This document shows, one piece after another, positions 1 through 8,042 of a DNA stretch of 35,975 bases; positions within the stretch are counted from its first letter, which is position 1; every line of letters starts with the position of its first letter. The stretch is from the NCBI RefSeq assembly GCF_011049865.1, contig NZ_DRGY01000041.1:1-35975 (forward strand), in the 5' to 3' direction. The stretch comes from Marinobacter antarcticus. Its GTDB lineage: Bacteria; Pseudomonadota; Gammaproteobacteria; Pseudomonadales; Oleiphilaceae. The translations under genes were made by a program, and so were the position numbers. The notes below the pieces were generated by a model that did no database searches, had not been told where the DNA came from, and was given only the letters and a program-made list of their open reading frames with translations.

Positions 1-12
1 AGCCCACGGGTA

Positions 13-54
13 TACCTCCAAAGAGGGGCGATTTTTTTGGAGGAGCCCTATAAT
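13..54 (+). promoter_or_regulatory. Possible promoter of the DNR-type regulator gene
   Basis: A perfect TATAAT hexamer lies at 49-54, about 50 bases before the start codon at 103. No convincing -35 hexamer sits 16-18 bases upstream, which suggests an activator-dependent promoter. At 13-28 there is a weak two-heptamer arrangement (TACCTCC, two bases, AGAGGGG) that partly resembles a NarL site: about 6 of 7 positions on the left half and 5 of 7 on the right. No FNR-type TTGAT-N4-ATCAA box was found here. The -10 match is direct; the activator site is a guess. Confidence 0.35.
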
Positions 55-102
55 ATATTAAAGAATTATTTTGAATACATGATTTAAGAGGGGGGTACGG
101 AC

Positions 103-852
103 ATGGGGGCGATGCAATCTTTGGAATCCCGCTACACCAAACCGGTTCTGGTGGCTGTCAATACGTCGGATAACGATGAAAACGGGCTGGAATCGCTTCG
201 CAGCCATGCTCTTTTCAACACGCTCAATGGGGCAGATATCGAGAGCCTCATTGGGCAGTCTCGCCGCCTTCGCCTGTCGCGCCACCAGGTGCTTTATCGG
301 CAGGATATGCCGGCGCACCACTTTTTCTTCGTGCTATCTGGCCGCTTTCGATTATACCGGCTGGACTCCTCCGGCGTTGATCGTACGCTCGACAGTGTTG
401 CGCCGGGTGATTGTTTTGCGGAGGTGATGATCTATGCGGATCCCGCCCGTTACGCCTGTTACGCTGAGGCGCTGAAATCCAGTGAGGTTCTGATGGTTCC
501 GGTCAGAGCGTATCAGGATATGCTGAACCGCAATCCGGAATACGCCCATGCGGCGCTTCGGCACTACGCCATGCGCGCCGTTTCCCGGTTTCACGACCTC
601 GAAATCATGACCGTTCAGAACGCTCGCGACCGGCTGATCCGGTATCTCATTGACCTGTTGCCGAACGGCGCAGCGCAAGGCGGTGAAGTGGAGTTGCCCC
701 TGCCAAAGTGCCTGGTGGCGTCCAGATTGGCCATGCAGCCGGAAACGTTTTCCCGCATTCTGGCAGATCTCAAAACCAGTGGCCTGGTTCGGGTAAACCG
801 GGGCAGGGTGTTTATCTCCGACCCCAAACGTTTGATTGATATCAGTCAGTAG
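103..852 (+). CDS. dnr: CRP/FNR-family regulator, DNR type
   Basis: This 249-residue protein has the CRP/FNR layout: a cyclic-nucleotide-binding-like beta-barrel (about residues 35-150), a long dimerisation helix, and a C-terminal winged helix-turn-helix. The recognition helix carries ETFSR at 214-218, the E-x-x-S-R signature used by FNR and DNR proteins to read TTGAT half-sites. It lacks the N-terminal cysteine cluster that holds the iron-sulphur centre of FNR. That, and its likeness to Pseudomonas DNR (for example the QPETFSRI segment), points to the heme/NO-sensing DNR class that activates denitrification genes. A GA-rich Shine-Dalgarno precedes the ATG at 103; an in-frame ATG at 112 is an alternative start. 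The neighbours moaA (molybdenum cofactor for nitrate reductase) and nsrR fit the role. Family certain, DNR subclass likely. Confidence 0.85.
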   Translation: MGAMQSLESRYTKPVLVAVNTSDNDENGLESLRSHALFNTLNGADIESLIGQSRRLRLSRHQVLYRQDMPAHHFFFVLSGRFRLYRLDSSGVDRTLDSVAPGDCFAEVMIYADPARYACYAEALKSSEVLMVPVRAYQDMLNRNPEYAHAALRHYAMRAVSRFHDLEIMTVQNARDRLIRYLIDLLPNGAAQGGEVELPLPKCLVASRLAMQPETFSRILADLKTSGLVRVNRGRVFISDPKRLIDISQ

Positions 853-896
853 TCAATGGAAAACAGCAAACCGAACAGCGAAAGGACAGTGCATTC

Positions 897-1298
897 ATGA
901 TTAGCCGTTACAGTGATCTGATTGAAGCGACCCACAGCGAACCCGAACCCCAGCGTCTGCTGTTTGTGTTCTGTCGGGCGGAGCTTCCCGATGATGCCTC
1001 CGCAAACGAAAAAGCCGCGTTCGAGCAAGGCGAGGGCGGTGCGCTTACGCCGGTGATTTGTGTCGACAAGGCCCCGGCCGAGGTTCTCGAGTTTTCCTCA
1101 CTGGTGGAGCAGTCACGCAGCACCGGCGAGCCCTGGGATGTGGTGTTTGTTGCGGCCATGTCGGGCAGGGGCGGCACGCTGCCGTCGTCAGACGAGGCGC
1201 AGCAGCCAATGACCATGATGGTGGAATCCATTCGCTTGGGGCAGGTCGGCAACTATCTGCCGCTGGACAAACACGGCGACGCCATCAATTTTGGCTGA
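897..1298 (+). CDS. Conserved hypothetical protein, DNR neighbour
   Basis: This 133-residue soluble protein has no signal peptide or membrane segment. It begins 44 bases after the DNR-type regulator in the same direction and is probably cotranscribed with it; an AAAGGA Shine-Dalgarno precedes the ATG. From memory, similar small proteins (about 130-140 residues, starting MISRYSDLL and with a G-E-G-G-A-L-T-P motif) sit beside dnr in denitrifying pseudomonads. Some are labelled 'ribonucleotide reductase subunit alpha', a name their size does not support. I see no catalytic motif. A role linked to nitrogen-oxide respiration is inferred from position only. Confidence 0.75.
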   Translation: MISRYSDLIEATHSEPEPQRLLFVFCRAELPDDASANEKAAFEQGEGGALTPVICVDKAPAEVLEFSSLVEQSRSTGEPWDVVFVAAMSGRGGTLPSSDEAQQPMTMMVESIRLGQVGNYLPLDKHGDAINFG

Positions 1299-1312
1299 AC
1301 ACTGCAGGTACG

Positions 1313-1332
1313 GCCGGGCCTGAATGCCTGGC
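1313..1332. terminator. Hairpin between convergent genes
   Basis: GCCGGGC (1313-1319) can pair with GCCTGGC (1326-1332), a 7-bp stem with one G-U pair around a 6-base loop. It lies in the 40-base gap where the hypothetical gene ending at 1298 and moaA ending at 1339 converge. There is no clear T-tract on either side, so it is at best a weak two-way terminator. Confidence 0.3.
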
Positions 1333-1338
1333 TACGGC

Positions 1339-2331
1339 TTAACCGCCGGTCATGTTCATAAAGCGTAGAATCTGAACATCGCCATTAGTAGAGAAGTGGT
1401 GTCGCTCGGGCTTCAAGTCCATGGAGTCGATAATGGTTTGCCGGAGTTTATCGTTGGTTACCGGGTGGCCGCGCACAACCCGCCGCAGATCAACGGAATG
1501 CTCGTTCCCCAGGCACAGCAACAACCTGCCTTCAACGGTTACTCTCACCCGGTTGCAGGTAGAACAGAAGTTGTGGGAGTGAGGGGAAATAAAGCCCACC
1601 TTGATCTGGCTGTCTGACATACGGTAATAGCGGGCCGGGCCGCCGGAATCTTCCGGTGTAGGGATCAGTTCGTGGTGCTGGCCAATGAGTTCGCGCACTT
1701 CATCGCTGGTACACAGAACCTGCCCGCGATCGTGCTCGGAAATTTCACCCAGGGGCATCTCTTCAATAAAGGTTATGTCGACGTTTTTCTTGCGAGCGAA
1801 TTCAATCAGGTCCGGAACCTCTTGGTCGTTCCCGCCTTTCATCACTACGGTGTTCAGCTTGATGCCCTTGAACCCGGCGTCTCTTGCGGCGTCTATGCCT
1901 TCTAGCACCCGGGCCAGCTTGCCTGTGCGGGTAATGCTCGCAAACTTTACGGGGTCCAGCGAGTCCAGGCTGATATTGAGGCGTTGCAACCCGGCTTTGC
2001 GCAGCGGCTCAGCCATTGTGGGTAGCTGGCTGCCATTGGTGGTCATGGCAAAATCGCGAAGATTATAGGTGCCGATTTCCCGAACCAGCTCGATGATGTC
2101 TTTACGAACCAGTGGTTCACCGCCCGTGAGACGAATTTTTTCCGTGCCCAAAGAAACAAACGTCCGTGCAATGCGGGCAATTTCCTCAAGCGTCAGAACC
2201 TGCTCGCGGGGCAGAAAGGTCATCTCCTCTGCCATGCAGTAAACGCAACGGAAGTCGCAGCGGTCTGTCACGGACAGGCGCACGTAGTTGACGGTTCTAC
2301 CAAAACGATCTGTCAGCTGGCTTTGGGACAT
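1339..2331 (-). CDS. moaA: GTP 3',8-cyclase MoaA (molybdenum cofactor)
   Basis: MoaA is a radical-SAM enzyme that converts GTP to 3',8-cyclo-GTP, the first step of molybdopterin synthesis in the cytoplasm. The N-terminal CxxxCxxC motif (CDFRCVYC) binds the SAM iron-sulphur cluster. A second cysteine motif near the C-terminus (FCSTCNRVR, then the cysteine in LLLCLG) binds the substrate cluster, and the protein ends in the family's conserved Gly-Gly tail (MTGG). The ATG at 2331 is chosen because AGGAAAG lies just upstream; this gives 330 residues, the usual length. A GTG 36 bases further up would add 12 residues but has no better ribosome site. It is divergent from the nsrR operon, and the shared 248-base region holds nitrogen-oxide regulator-like sites. 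This fits demand for molybdenum cofactor by respiratory nitrate reductase. Confidence 0.96.
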   Translation of the reverse strand: MSQSQLTDRFGRTVNYVRLSVTDRCDFRCVYCMAEEMTFLPREQVLTLEEIARIARTFVSLGTEKIRLTGGEPLVRKDIIELVREIGTYNLRDFAMTTNGSQLPTMAEPLRKAGLQRLNISLDSLDPVKFASITRTGKLARVLEGIDAARDAGFKGIKLNTVVMKGGNDQEVPDLIEFARKKNVDITFIEEMPLGEISEHDRGQVLCTSDEVRELIGQHHELIPTPEDSGGPARYYRMSDSQIKVGFISPHSHNFCSTCNRVRVTVEGRLLLCLGNEHSVDLRRVVRGHPVTNDKLRQTIIDSMDLKPERHHFSTNGDVQILRFMNMTGG

Positions 2332-2414
2332 CGGTTTCTTTCCTATAACTGCTGAGTGCACGTTCACGGATTAACGGTAGTTTTCAGTATCGCAGAATCA
2401 ACCGGTAAATCCGA

Positions 2415-2430
2415 TACCCCACGCGGGGTA
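2415..2430. promoter_or_regulatory. NarL-like 7-2-7 site
   Basis: TACCCCA-CG-CGGGGTA forms an inverted pair of heptamers separated by 2 bases. Both halves match the NarL/NarP heptamer TACYYMT at the first six positions and differ at the seventh. The 7-2-7 spacing is the classical arrangement. It lies between moaA and the nsrR operon, 84 bases from the moaA ATG. The sequence match is direct; NarL binding is inferred. Confidence 0.5.
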
Positions 2431-2496
2431 AGTTGAACGATTATTCGCAGTAAAACCCATTTAGATGCAATTTTATGAGGTTTTGGCGGAAAGTTG

Positions 2497-2510
2497 TTGG
2501 CCTTTATCAA
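2497..2510. promoter_or_regulatory. FNR/DNR-like box
   Basis: TTGGCCTTTATCAA matches the FNR/DNR consensus TTGAT-N4-ATCAA at 8 of 10 defined positions, with a perfect right half. If the -10 element of the downstream operon is TTATTA (2533-2538), the box would be centred close to -41.5, the usual class II activator position. It could serve the DNR-type regulator encoded at 103-852 or an FNR/Anr homologue elsewhere. Confidence 0.5.
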
Positions 2511-2511
2511 T

Positions 2512-2534
2512 AACATTACTATAAAATACATCTT
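2512..2534. promoter_or_regulatory. NsrR-like operator
   Basis: The right half, AAATACATCTT (2524-2534), matches the 11-base NsrR half-site AAATRCATCTT at every position. The left half (2512-2522) matches its partner AAGATGYATTT at only about 6 of 11. The site overlaps the likely -10 region of the operon that ends in nsrR, so it would allow NO-relieved autorepression. NsrR is known to act on single strong half-sites in some species. Confidence 0.55.
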
Positions 2535-2579
2535 ATTAGGCAGGTAAAAAAACCTGACACCTTTTTACCGGGGGAAGAC

Positions 2580-2795
2580 ATGGAAAAACTGCTGTTTCGA
2601 GCTAACAGTGCAATGGTTTGGTCGCTGCTGGGTCTGGTCGCTACCATCGTAATGGCGTATCCGCTCGCCGGGCGCCTCCCGATGATGGTTCAGGTGTTTG
2701 CCCATGTTGGCACGCTCTTGTTTGCGGTAGGCATCAAGATTTCGTACATAGCCCGGTTGATATTTTTAAAGCGCCTCGGAAGACCTGTTCACTGA
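2580..2795 (+). CDS. Small two-helix membrane protein, NsrR operon
   Basis: This 71-residue protein has two predicted transmembrane segments (about residues 11-31 and 38-60) and a short basic C-terminus. GGGGGAAG precedes the ATG at good spacing. I do not recognise a named family. It is the first gene of a likely three-gene operon with the DUF454 membrane protein and nsrR, behind FNR/DNR- and NsrR-like sites, so it is probably induced by nitrogen oxides or low oxygen. No residues suggest metal or heme binding. A real gene is likely from the ribosome site, hydrophobic pattern and operon position. Confidence 0.75.
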   Translation: MEKLLFRANSAMVWSLLGLVATIVMAYPLAGRLPMMVQVFAHVGTLLFAVGIKISYIARLIFLKRLGRPVH

Positions 2796-2807
2796 TTTAG
2801 CGGTAGA

Positions 2808-3212
2808 ATGGATGAAGAATTGACCAGTGTGGAGATGCCCGTCATGGCCACGCATTACGGTAAAACCGGTTTTCGAATTCTTGCGTATATATCAATAGGA
2901 CTCGCTGCAATTGGCGTGGTGCTTCCATTGATGCCGACCACACCGTTTGTTCTGCTTGCTGCGTTTTTTGCCAGTAAGGGGTCTCCGGCATTTGCGATCT
3001 GGCTTGAGGAGCACCCTTCGTTTGGGCCTGCCATCAGAGACTGGCGGCGCAACCGGGTTATTCCGGTTACGGCAAAGGTGATGGCGTGCAGCATGATGAC
3101 GCTGAGCTGGAGTCTTCTTTTTTTCTTGGGGGCTGCAGGAATGGTACTGGCCGTCTCGGGTATTTTTATGGCTGGTGTCGCAAGTTATTTGCTTTCCCGC
3201 CCCTCTTACTGA
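2808..3212 (+). CDS. DUF454 (YbaN-like) inner-membrane protein
   Basis: This 134-residue protein has the DUF454/YbaN signature: L-P-x-M-P-T-T-P-F-V-L-L-A-A-F-F near the first helix, then F-G-P-A-I-R-D-W-R in the loop. Three to four hydrophobic segments are expected. The first ATG at 2808 has a weak ribosome site. An in-frame ATG at 2844 follows GTGGAG and would give 122 residues, close to E. coli YbaN (about 125), so the true start may be 2844. The function of the family is unknown. Its place between a small membrane protein and nsrR ties it to nitrogen-oxide response in this genome. Confidence 0.88.
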   Translation: MDEELTSVEMPVMATHYGKTGFRILAYISIGLAAIGVVLPLMPTTPFVLLAAFFASKGSPAFAIWLEEHPSFGPAIRDWRRNRVIPVTAKVMACSMMTLSWSLLFFLGAAGMVLAVSGIFMAGVASYLLSRPSY

Positions 3213-3241
3213 TCGCTTTGTTTGAAGAACCGGAGTGTTGA

Positions 3242-3679
3242 ATGCACATTACTCGCTACACCGATTACTCTCTTCGTGTGCTGATGTATCTGGCGGTGCA
3301 GGATGAACGCCTGACAACGATTCAGGAAATTGCCGACAGTTACGACATCTCCAAGAATCACCTGATGAAGGTTGTGCACCAACTCAACAAGAAAGGTTAT
3401 ATAGAGACGGTTCGCGGGAAAAAAGGTGGCATGCGACTGCACAGGGCGCCGGACGACATTAATGTGGGTGTGCTGGTGCGCGAAACCGAGCACGATCTCA
3501 ACATTGTTGAGTGTCACTCTGCCAACGGGGGCTGCAAAATCGCCCCGGTGTGTGGTCTTAAACCGGTATTTGGAGAGGCCTTGCAGGCTTTCCTTTCGGT
3601 TCTCGACAAGTACACCCTTGGCGACATCATGAACGATCAGCAAAAGCCTCAGTTATTGAGGCTGCTCCAGATCGCCTGA
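3242..3679 (+). CDS. nsrR: NO-sensing Rrf2-family repressor NsrR
   Basis: This 145-residue protein has an N-terminal winged helix-turn-helix (about residues 2-75, including the SKNHLMKVVHQL recognition region). Three cysteines at 91, 98 and 104 correspond to those that hold the NO-sensitive iron-sulphur cluster in E. coli NsrR (91, 96, 102). The spacing and flanking residues, and the start M-x-x-T-x-x-T-D-Y-x-L-R, match NsrR better than IscR or RirA. NsrR represses NO-detoxification genes until its cluster is nitrosylated. It is the last gene of the operon begun at 2580; the NsrR-like half-site at 2524-2534 suggests autoregulation. GGAG precedes the ATG. Confidence 0.92.
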   Translation: MHITRYTDYSLRVLMYLAVQDERLTTIQEIADSYDISKNHLMKVVHQLNKKGYIETVRGKKGGMRLHRAPDDINVGVLVRETEHDLNIVECHSANGGCKIAPVCGLKPVFGEALQAFLSVLDKYTLGDIMNDQQKPQLLRLLQIA

Positions 3680-3711
3680 CGCTGGCACTGTTTCTTTAGT
3701 CCTGGCCAGGT

Positions 3712-5154
3712 TCAGGCCTTTCCACGTTTGCTAGTCGACACTTTTTTGGGTTTTGGCTTGGGCGGAAGAATCAGGTTTTCCAGGTCATCCAAGGCATCCC
3801 CGGTAAATACCGCCAGTTTCTGCATGCTGGGCAGGGTGTCCCGGCAGCCTGTAAATCCGAAATTCAATGATCCCGCATAGCTCAGGCAGGTGATGTTCAG
3901 AGCGCCGCCGTGGGCAATCAGCGAAACCGGATACATGGCCTCAAGCCTGGAGCCCTCGTAGTACAGGGTTCTGTGCGGCCCGGGGACATTGGATATGGTT
4001 ACGTTGAACACCGGGCGCATGCGCCCGCCCAGGCCCGACATTAGCTGCAGAATGTAAGGTGACATCAGCAACATGGTGTATTGGTTAAGAGCACTTTTTG
4101 GAAGTTTTTGCAGGTGCTCTTTTGCTCGCCGGGTGGACGACTTTATGGCCTGCAGCCGAGCAAGAGGGTCGGCTTCATCGGTGGCAAGAGATGCAATCAT
4201 GAAGCTGATCTGAGTGCCCGTGCCCTCATCGTCCACCGGCCGGATATTGACCGGAATGCCCGCTGTAAGTGAACTGGCCGGGAGATCATCCTGCTCCAGC
4301 AGGAAGCGTCTCAGCGCCGTACCGCACAAATAAAGCACTATGTCGTTTAGTGAGCCGCCCGACGCGCTGGCCAGCTTTTTCAGCCGTTCGAGTTCGTAAT
4401 GCTGAGTGGCGAAGCGTCGCTGGCCGGTAACGCGACGGTTAATGGGTGAAACCGGCCCGGTGAACGGCGCGGTTAAACCGTCCTCGGGATGGCGAACCGA
4501 ATGTAACAATCGACTGCCCGCTTTCCAGAGGGTGGGGGCGAGATCGGCCTGCAGCTTGAGCGCTTCCATCGCCTGGGAAAAAGCCCCGGGAATGCTTGCT
4601 TCGGAATCCTCTTTATTACCCCGGTGCCGCTCGGGTCGCACCGTCCAGGGCGGTAACATAGCGCGTTCATCCGGATCGGTGCTCAGTACCCGTTGCAGCA
4701 GGCGCACGCCACTGATGCCATCAATCATGGAGTGATGCATCTTGGTGTAGAGCGCAAAGCGGTTGTTCTCCAAACCCTCAATAACATGGCACTCCCACAA
4801 TGGTCGTACAATATCCAGAGGATTGGAGTGCAGGCGAGAAACCAGAACGCCGAGTTCCCGCTCGCCGCCCGGCTTGGGCAAAGCAGAGTGGCGCACGTGG
4901 TAATCAAGATCGATGTGTTTATCCACTTTCCAGGACGGTGCCAGTAGCCTGCCGATGAAACCGGACCATGCCAGTTTGTAGCACCAGGGCGGGGCAATTT
5001 CCCCGGTTTCCTTCATGCTGGTAACCAGGTCGCGCAGGTAGGTATCGGGGGCGCCTTCCGGCAATGAAAAAATCTGCATGTTGCCCACGTGCATCGGCGT
5101 GTCTTCAGATTCTACGGCCAGCCAAGAGGCGTCCAGTGTTCCCAGGCGTTTCAT
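3712..5154 (-). CDS. Wax ester synthase/diacylglycerol acyltransferase
   Basis: This bifunctional WS/DGAT acyltransferase joins acyl-CoA to a long-chain alcohol (wax ester) or diacylglycerol (triacylglycerol) for storage lipid. The catalytic HHxxxDG motif is HHSMIDG at residues 140-146. The PLW motif is at 118-120, and the later N-D-I-V-L motif, typical of the family, is present. The protein is 480 residues from the ATG at 5154, which follows AGAGG; an upstream extension of 20 residues lacks a good start. The sequence closely resembles the second wax ester synthase of Marinobacter hydrocarbonoclasticus as I recall it. The C-terminus ends in a lysine-rich tail. It is divergent from lrgAB and convergent with nsrR, so probably transcribed alone. 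Confidence 0.95.
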   Translation of the reverse strand: MKRLGTLDASWLAVESEDTPMHVGNMQIFSLPEGAPDTYLRDLVTSMKETGEIAPPWCYKLAWSGFIGRLLAPSWKVDKHIDLDYHVRHSALPKPGGERELGVLVSRLHSNPLDIVRPLWECHVIEGLENNRFALYTKMHHSMIDGISGVRLLQRVLSTDPDERAMLPPWTVRPERHRGNKEDSEASIPGAFSQAMEALKLQADLAPTLWKAGSRLLHSVRHPEDGLTAPFTGPVSPINRRVTGQRRFATQHYELERLKKLASASGGSLNDIVLYLCGTALRRFLLEQDDLPASSLTAGIPVNIRPVDDEGTGTQISFMIASLATDEADPLARLQAIKSSTRRAKEHLQKLPKSALNQYTMLLMSPYILQLMSGLGGRMRPVFNVTISNVPGPHRTLYYEGSRLEAMYPVSLIAHGGALNITCLSYAGSLNFGFTGCRDTLPSMQKLAVFTGDALDDLENLILPPKPKPKKVSTSKRGKA

Positions 5155-5291
5155 TCCTTGTGCACCTCTGCCCGGTTGGGGCGTGAAAGTGGATCTTTTA
5201 ATTGTTGCTTGCAAGTATACGGGTTACGGCGTTTGCGCACGATCTCCAGGGCGAAAAAAATGGAGGAACCCGGAATCTCGATGGGGGCAAA

Positions 5292-5303
5292 AATGGTACC
5301 ATT
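5292..5303. promoter_or_regulatory. 12-bp palindrome between wax ester synthase and lrgA
   Basis: AATGGTACCATT is a perfect 12-base palindrome in the 242-base divergent region, 94 bases before lrgA. It may be an operator for lrgAB or for the wax ester synthase gene, but no known regulator matches it with confidence. Short palindromes can arise by chance. Confidence 0.25.
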
Positions 5304-5396
5304 GCGCTTATGATGACGCTGACTCTGCTTGAGTCCAGCTCCATGTCCATCCCCAAAGCTGGCCCCGGCATTGGGACGTAACGGGAGTGCCAGGTA

Positions 5397-5777
5397 ATGA
5401 ATTTTTTGAGTGGTGTCACTCTGCTGCTTGTTTACCAGCTTGCAGGGGAAATAATCGTGCGCCTTTTGGGTGTGTCGATACCTGGCCCGGTGCTGGGAAT
5501 GGTTATGTTGTTTGTCACCATGATGATTCGCGGCCGGGCGTCTGAACCCGTTGAGCAAGCCTCTACCGCATTGCTGAGCCATCTACCATTGCTGTTTGTG
5601 CCGGCCGGCGTTGGCATGATGACGCATTTTGGCCGGATTGCAGACGAATGGCTGCCGATTACGTTCGCGTTGCTTTTCAGTACGATGATTACCTTGGTGG
5701 CCACGGCATTGATCATGCAGCAGACCAGTCGCTGGTTTGCGAAACCTGCGCCAGCGCGAGGCCAGGCTGATGAATAA
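5397..5777 (+). CDS. lrgA: LrgA/CidA-family membrane protein
   Basis: This 126-residue, very hydrophobic protein has about four transmembrane segments and the holin-like LrgA/CidA signature: V-S-I-P-G-P-V-L-G-M near the N-terminus, then L-P-L-L-F-V-P-A-G-V-G-M. In Staphylococcus the family influences murein hydrolase activity and autolysis, and later work links it to pyruvate or by-product transport; the role in proteobacteria is less clear. GGGAG precedes the ATG. Its last bases overlap the start of lrgB, so the two are translationally coupled. Confidence 0.92.
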   Translation: MNFLSGVTLLLVYQLAGEIIVRLLGVSIPGPVLGMVMLFVTMMIRGRASEPVEQASTALLSHLPLLFVPAGVGMMTHFGRIADEWLPITFALLFSTMITLVATALIMQQTSRWFAKPAPARGQADE

Positions 5778-6504
5778 TCCGGGATTGCAAGATATCTGGG
5801 TTTATCTTTCGGCTACTCCGCTGCTTGGGCTGACCATTACGCTGGTTGCCTACGGACTCGCCTACAGGTTCTATCTGAAAACCAACTCCAACCCTCTGGC
5901 CAATCCCGTAGTTACGTCGGTGGCCATATTGATCGCGCTGCTGATGATGTCCGGTATTTCCTACCACGATTATTTTGCCGGCGGGCAGTTTGTACACTTT
6001 CTGCTGGGCCCGGCCACCGTGGCTTTGGCCGTTCCGCTTTACCAGCAGTTTTCAAGATTACGCCAGTTGTGGTTGCCGGTTCTTATATCGTTGATTTGCG
6101 GCGTGGCCATCGCGGCCGGCAGTTCTATATGGCTGGCGCGGCTGCTGGGAGGCTCGCTGGAAATCCAGATGTCTCTTGCGCCCAAATCGGCAACCGCACC
6201 TGTTGCCATGGGCATATCCGAGAAAATTGGAGGCCTGCCATCGCTGACAGCGGCATTGGTGGTGATTACCGGCATTACCGGGGCGGTACTGGGCACCAAG
6301 CTGTTTGAGTGGATTGGCGTTAAAGATGACACCGCCAAAGGCATCGCCATGGGCGTAGCGGCCCACGGTATAGGCACCGCACGGGCGTTTCAGGTGAGCA
6401 GCAGAATGGGGGCGTTTTCAGGGCTGGCCATGGCGCTTTCTGCATTCGCGACGGCGCTTATCGTGCCGTGGATGGTGGACTGGATTCAGGAATTTTCAGG
6501 TTGA
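5770..6504 (+). CDS. lrgB: LrgB/CidB-family membrane protein
   Basis: This 244-residue integral membrane protein has seven or more predicted helices and the LrgB landmarks, including the A-L-A-V-P-L-Y-Q region, the P-K-S-A-T-A-P-V-A-M motif and G-V-A-A-H-G-I-G-T-A-R. The ATG at 5770 overlaps the end of lrgA and follows GAGG, so it is preferred over an upstream codon at 5737. LrgA and LrgB normally work together in the membrane. The 3' end overlaps the end of spoVR on the other strand by 19 bases. Confidence 0.94.
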   Translation: MNNPGLQDIWVYLSATPLLGLTITLVAYGLAYRFYLKTNSNPLANPVVTSVAILIALLMMSGISYHDYFAGGQFVHFLLGPATVALAVPLYQQFSRLRQLWLPVLISLICGVAIAAGSSIWLARLLGGSLEIQMSLAPKSATAPVAMGISEKIGGLPSLTAALVVITGITGAVLGTKLFEWIGVKDDTAKGIAMGVAAHGIGTARAFQVSSRMGAFSGLAMALSAFATALIVPWMVDWIQEFSG

Positions 6505-8042
6505 TGCGGGCAGGTGTATTCCTCTATCAGCAAGCCCTCATCCACGCTTTCCAGGTGCACATCAAAACCCCAAAGCCTGTGCGCATGACGCAGAACCTCC
6601 TCTGTATCCTTGCCCAACGGCACCCTGTCGACGGGTACGTGCCTCAGCATCAATGAACGATCACCCCGCACATCCACGTTCCACACCTGAATGTTGGGTT
6701 CCCGGTAACTGAGGTTGTACTGGCGGGCGAGTTTCTCCCGCAGCTCGCGGTAGCCCGGTTCGTTGTGAATGGCGGTTACCTTGTAGCTGTCTTCCAGATC
6801 GTCATCTTCAACCGCAAACAGTTTAAGATCCCGCATTACTTTGGGCGACAGGAACTGCTGGATAAAACTTTCGTCCTTGAAGTTGGCCATGGCGAAGTGC
6901 AGGGATTTAACCCAGTCGGTGCCGGCAATGTCCGGAAACCATTCGCGATCCTCATCCGTGGGTGTCTCACAGATCCGCCGCAGGTCAATGAAGATCGAAA
7001 ATCCGAGGGTGTAAGGGTTGATTCCGGAATACCACGGGCTGTTGAACGGAGGTTGATACACCACGGCCGTGTGGCTTTGCAGGAATTCCAGCATGAAGCC
7101 GTCGGTCACCAGGCCCTTCTCGTACATCCTGTTCAGCAAGGTATAGTGCCAGAACGTCGCCCAGCCTTCGTTCATTACCTGAGTCTGGCGCTGGGGATAA
7201 AAATACTGGGCCAGTTTGCGCACAATCCGAACGATCTCCCGCTGCCAGGTTTCCAACAAGGGCGCGTTTTTTTCAATGAAGTACAGAAGGTTTTCCTGGG
7301 GCTCTTCCGGGTAACGCTTCTTGCGCTTTATGGGGTCTTCGTCCTCGTCCAGTTTCGGAATGGTGCGCCATAGATCATTCACCCGACGCTGCAGGTAATC
7401 CTCTCGCTCCTCCTGGCGCTCCTGTTCTTTTACCGCTGAAATCGGAGCGGGTCGTTTGTAGCGATCAACGCCGTAGTTCATCAGCGCGTGGCACGAATCC
7501 AGTATGGCCTCAACGGCGTCAACACCGTGTCGTTCTTCGCATTCGGATACATAGTTCCTGGCAAACACCAGGTAATCGATAATGGCGCTGGCGTCTGTCC
7601 AGGTGCGGAACAGATAGTTACCTTTGAAGAAGGAATTGTGGCCGTAGCAGGCATGGGCAATCACCAGTGCCTGCATGGGTAGGGTGTTTTCTTCCATCAA
7701 ATAGGCAATGCAGGGGTCGGAGTTGATCACTATCTCATAGGCCAGCCCCATCTGACCGCGCTCGTAGCCTTTAGACGTACTGAGAAACTGTTTGCCGAAG
7801 GACCAATGGTTGTACCCAACCGGCATGCCCACAGAGCTGTAGGCGTCCATCATCTGCTCAGCGCTGATCACTTCAACCTGATTCGGGTAGGTGTCCAGCC
7901 CGAACTCAGCAGCGCATTTCGCTATTTCCACATCGTATTTGCCAATCAGTTCGAACGTCCATTCCGAGCCAGTAGAAATTGGTGCATTGGCTGTCAGGCC
8001 GTCACGTCCCAACTCGCTCGGGTGATCAAGGGCATCACTCAT
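6486..8042 (-). CDS. SpoVR-family protein (YcgB-like)
   Basis: This 518-residue protein belongs to the SpoVR family, named for a Bacillus cortex-formation gene but widespread in non-sporulating proteobacteria (E. coli YcgB). Characteristic stretches include N-E-G-W-A-T-F-W-H, the G-I-N-P-Y-T-L-G-F segment and [10 protein letters not shown]. The length matches E. coli YcgB (about 510). The biochemical role is not established. It is the last gene of prkA-yeaH-spoVR, and its ATG overlaps the yeaH stop (ATGA), so translation is coupled. Co-occurrence with PrkA and YeaH is widespread and suggests one stationary-phase or stress pathway. Confidence 0.95.
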   Translation of the reverse strand: MSDALDHPSELGRDGLTANAPISTGSEWTFELIGKYDVEIAKCAAEFGLDTYPNQVEVISAEQMMDAYSSVGMPVGYNHWSFGKQFLSTSKGYERGQMGLAYEIVINSDPCIAYLMEENTLPMQALVIAHACYGHNSFFKGNYLFRTWTDASAIIDYLVFARNYVSECEERHGVDAVEAILDSCHALMNYGVDRYKRPAPISAVKEQERQEEREDYLQRRVNDLWRTIPKLDEDEDPIKRKKRYPEEPQENLLYFIEKNAPLLETWQREIVRIVRKLAQYFYPQRQTQVMNEGWATFWHYTLLNRMYEKGLVTDGFMLEFLQSHTAVVYQPPFNSPWYSGINPYTLGFSIFIDLRRICETPTDEDREWFPDIAGTDWVKSLHFAMANFKDESFIQQFLSPKVMRDLKLFAVEDDDLEDSYKVTAIHNEPGYRELREKLARQYNLSYREPNIQVWNVDVRGDRSLMLRHVPVDRVPLGKDTEEVLRHAHRLWGFDVHLESVDEGLLIEEYTCPHQPENS

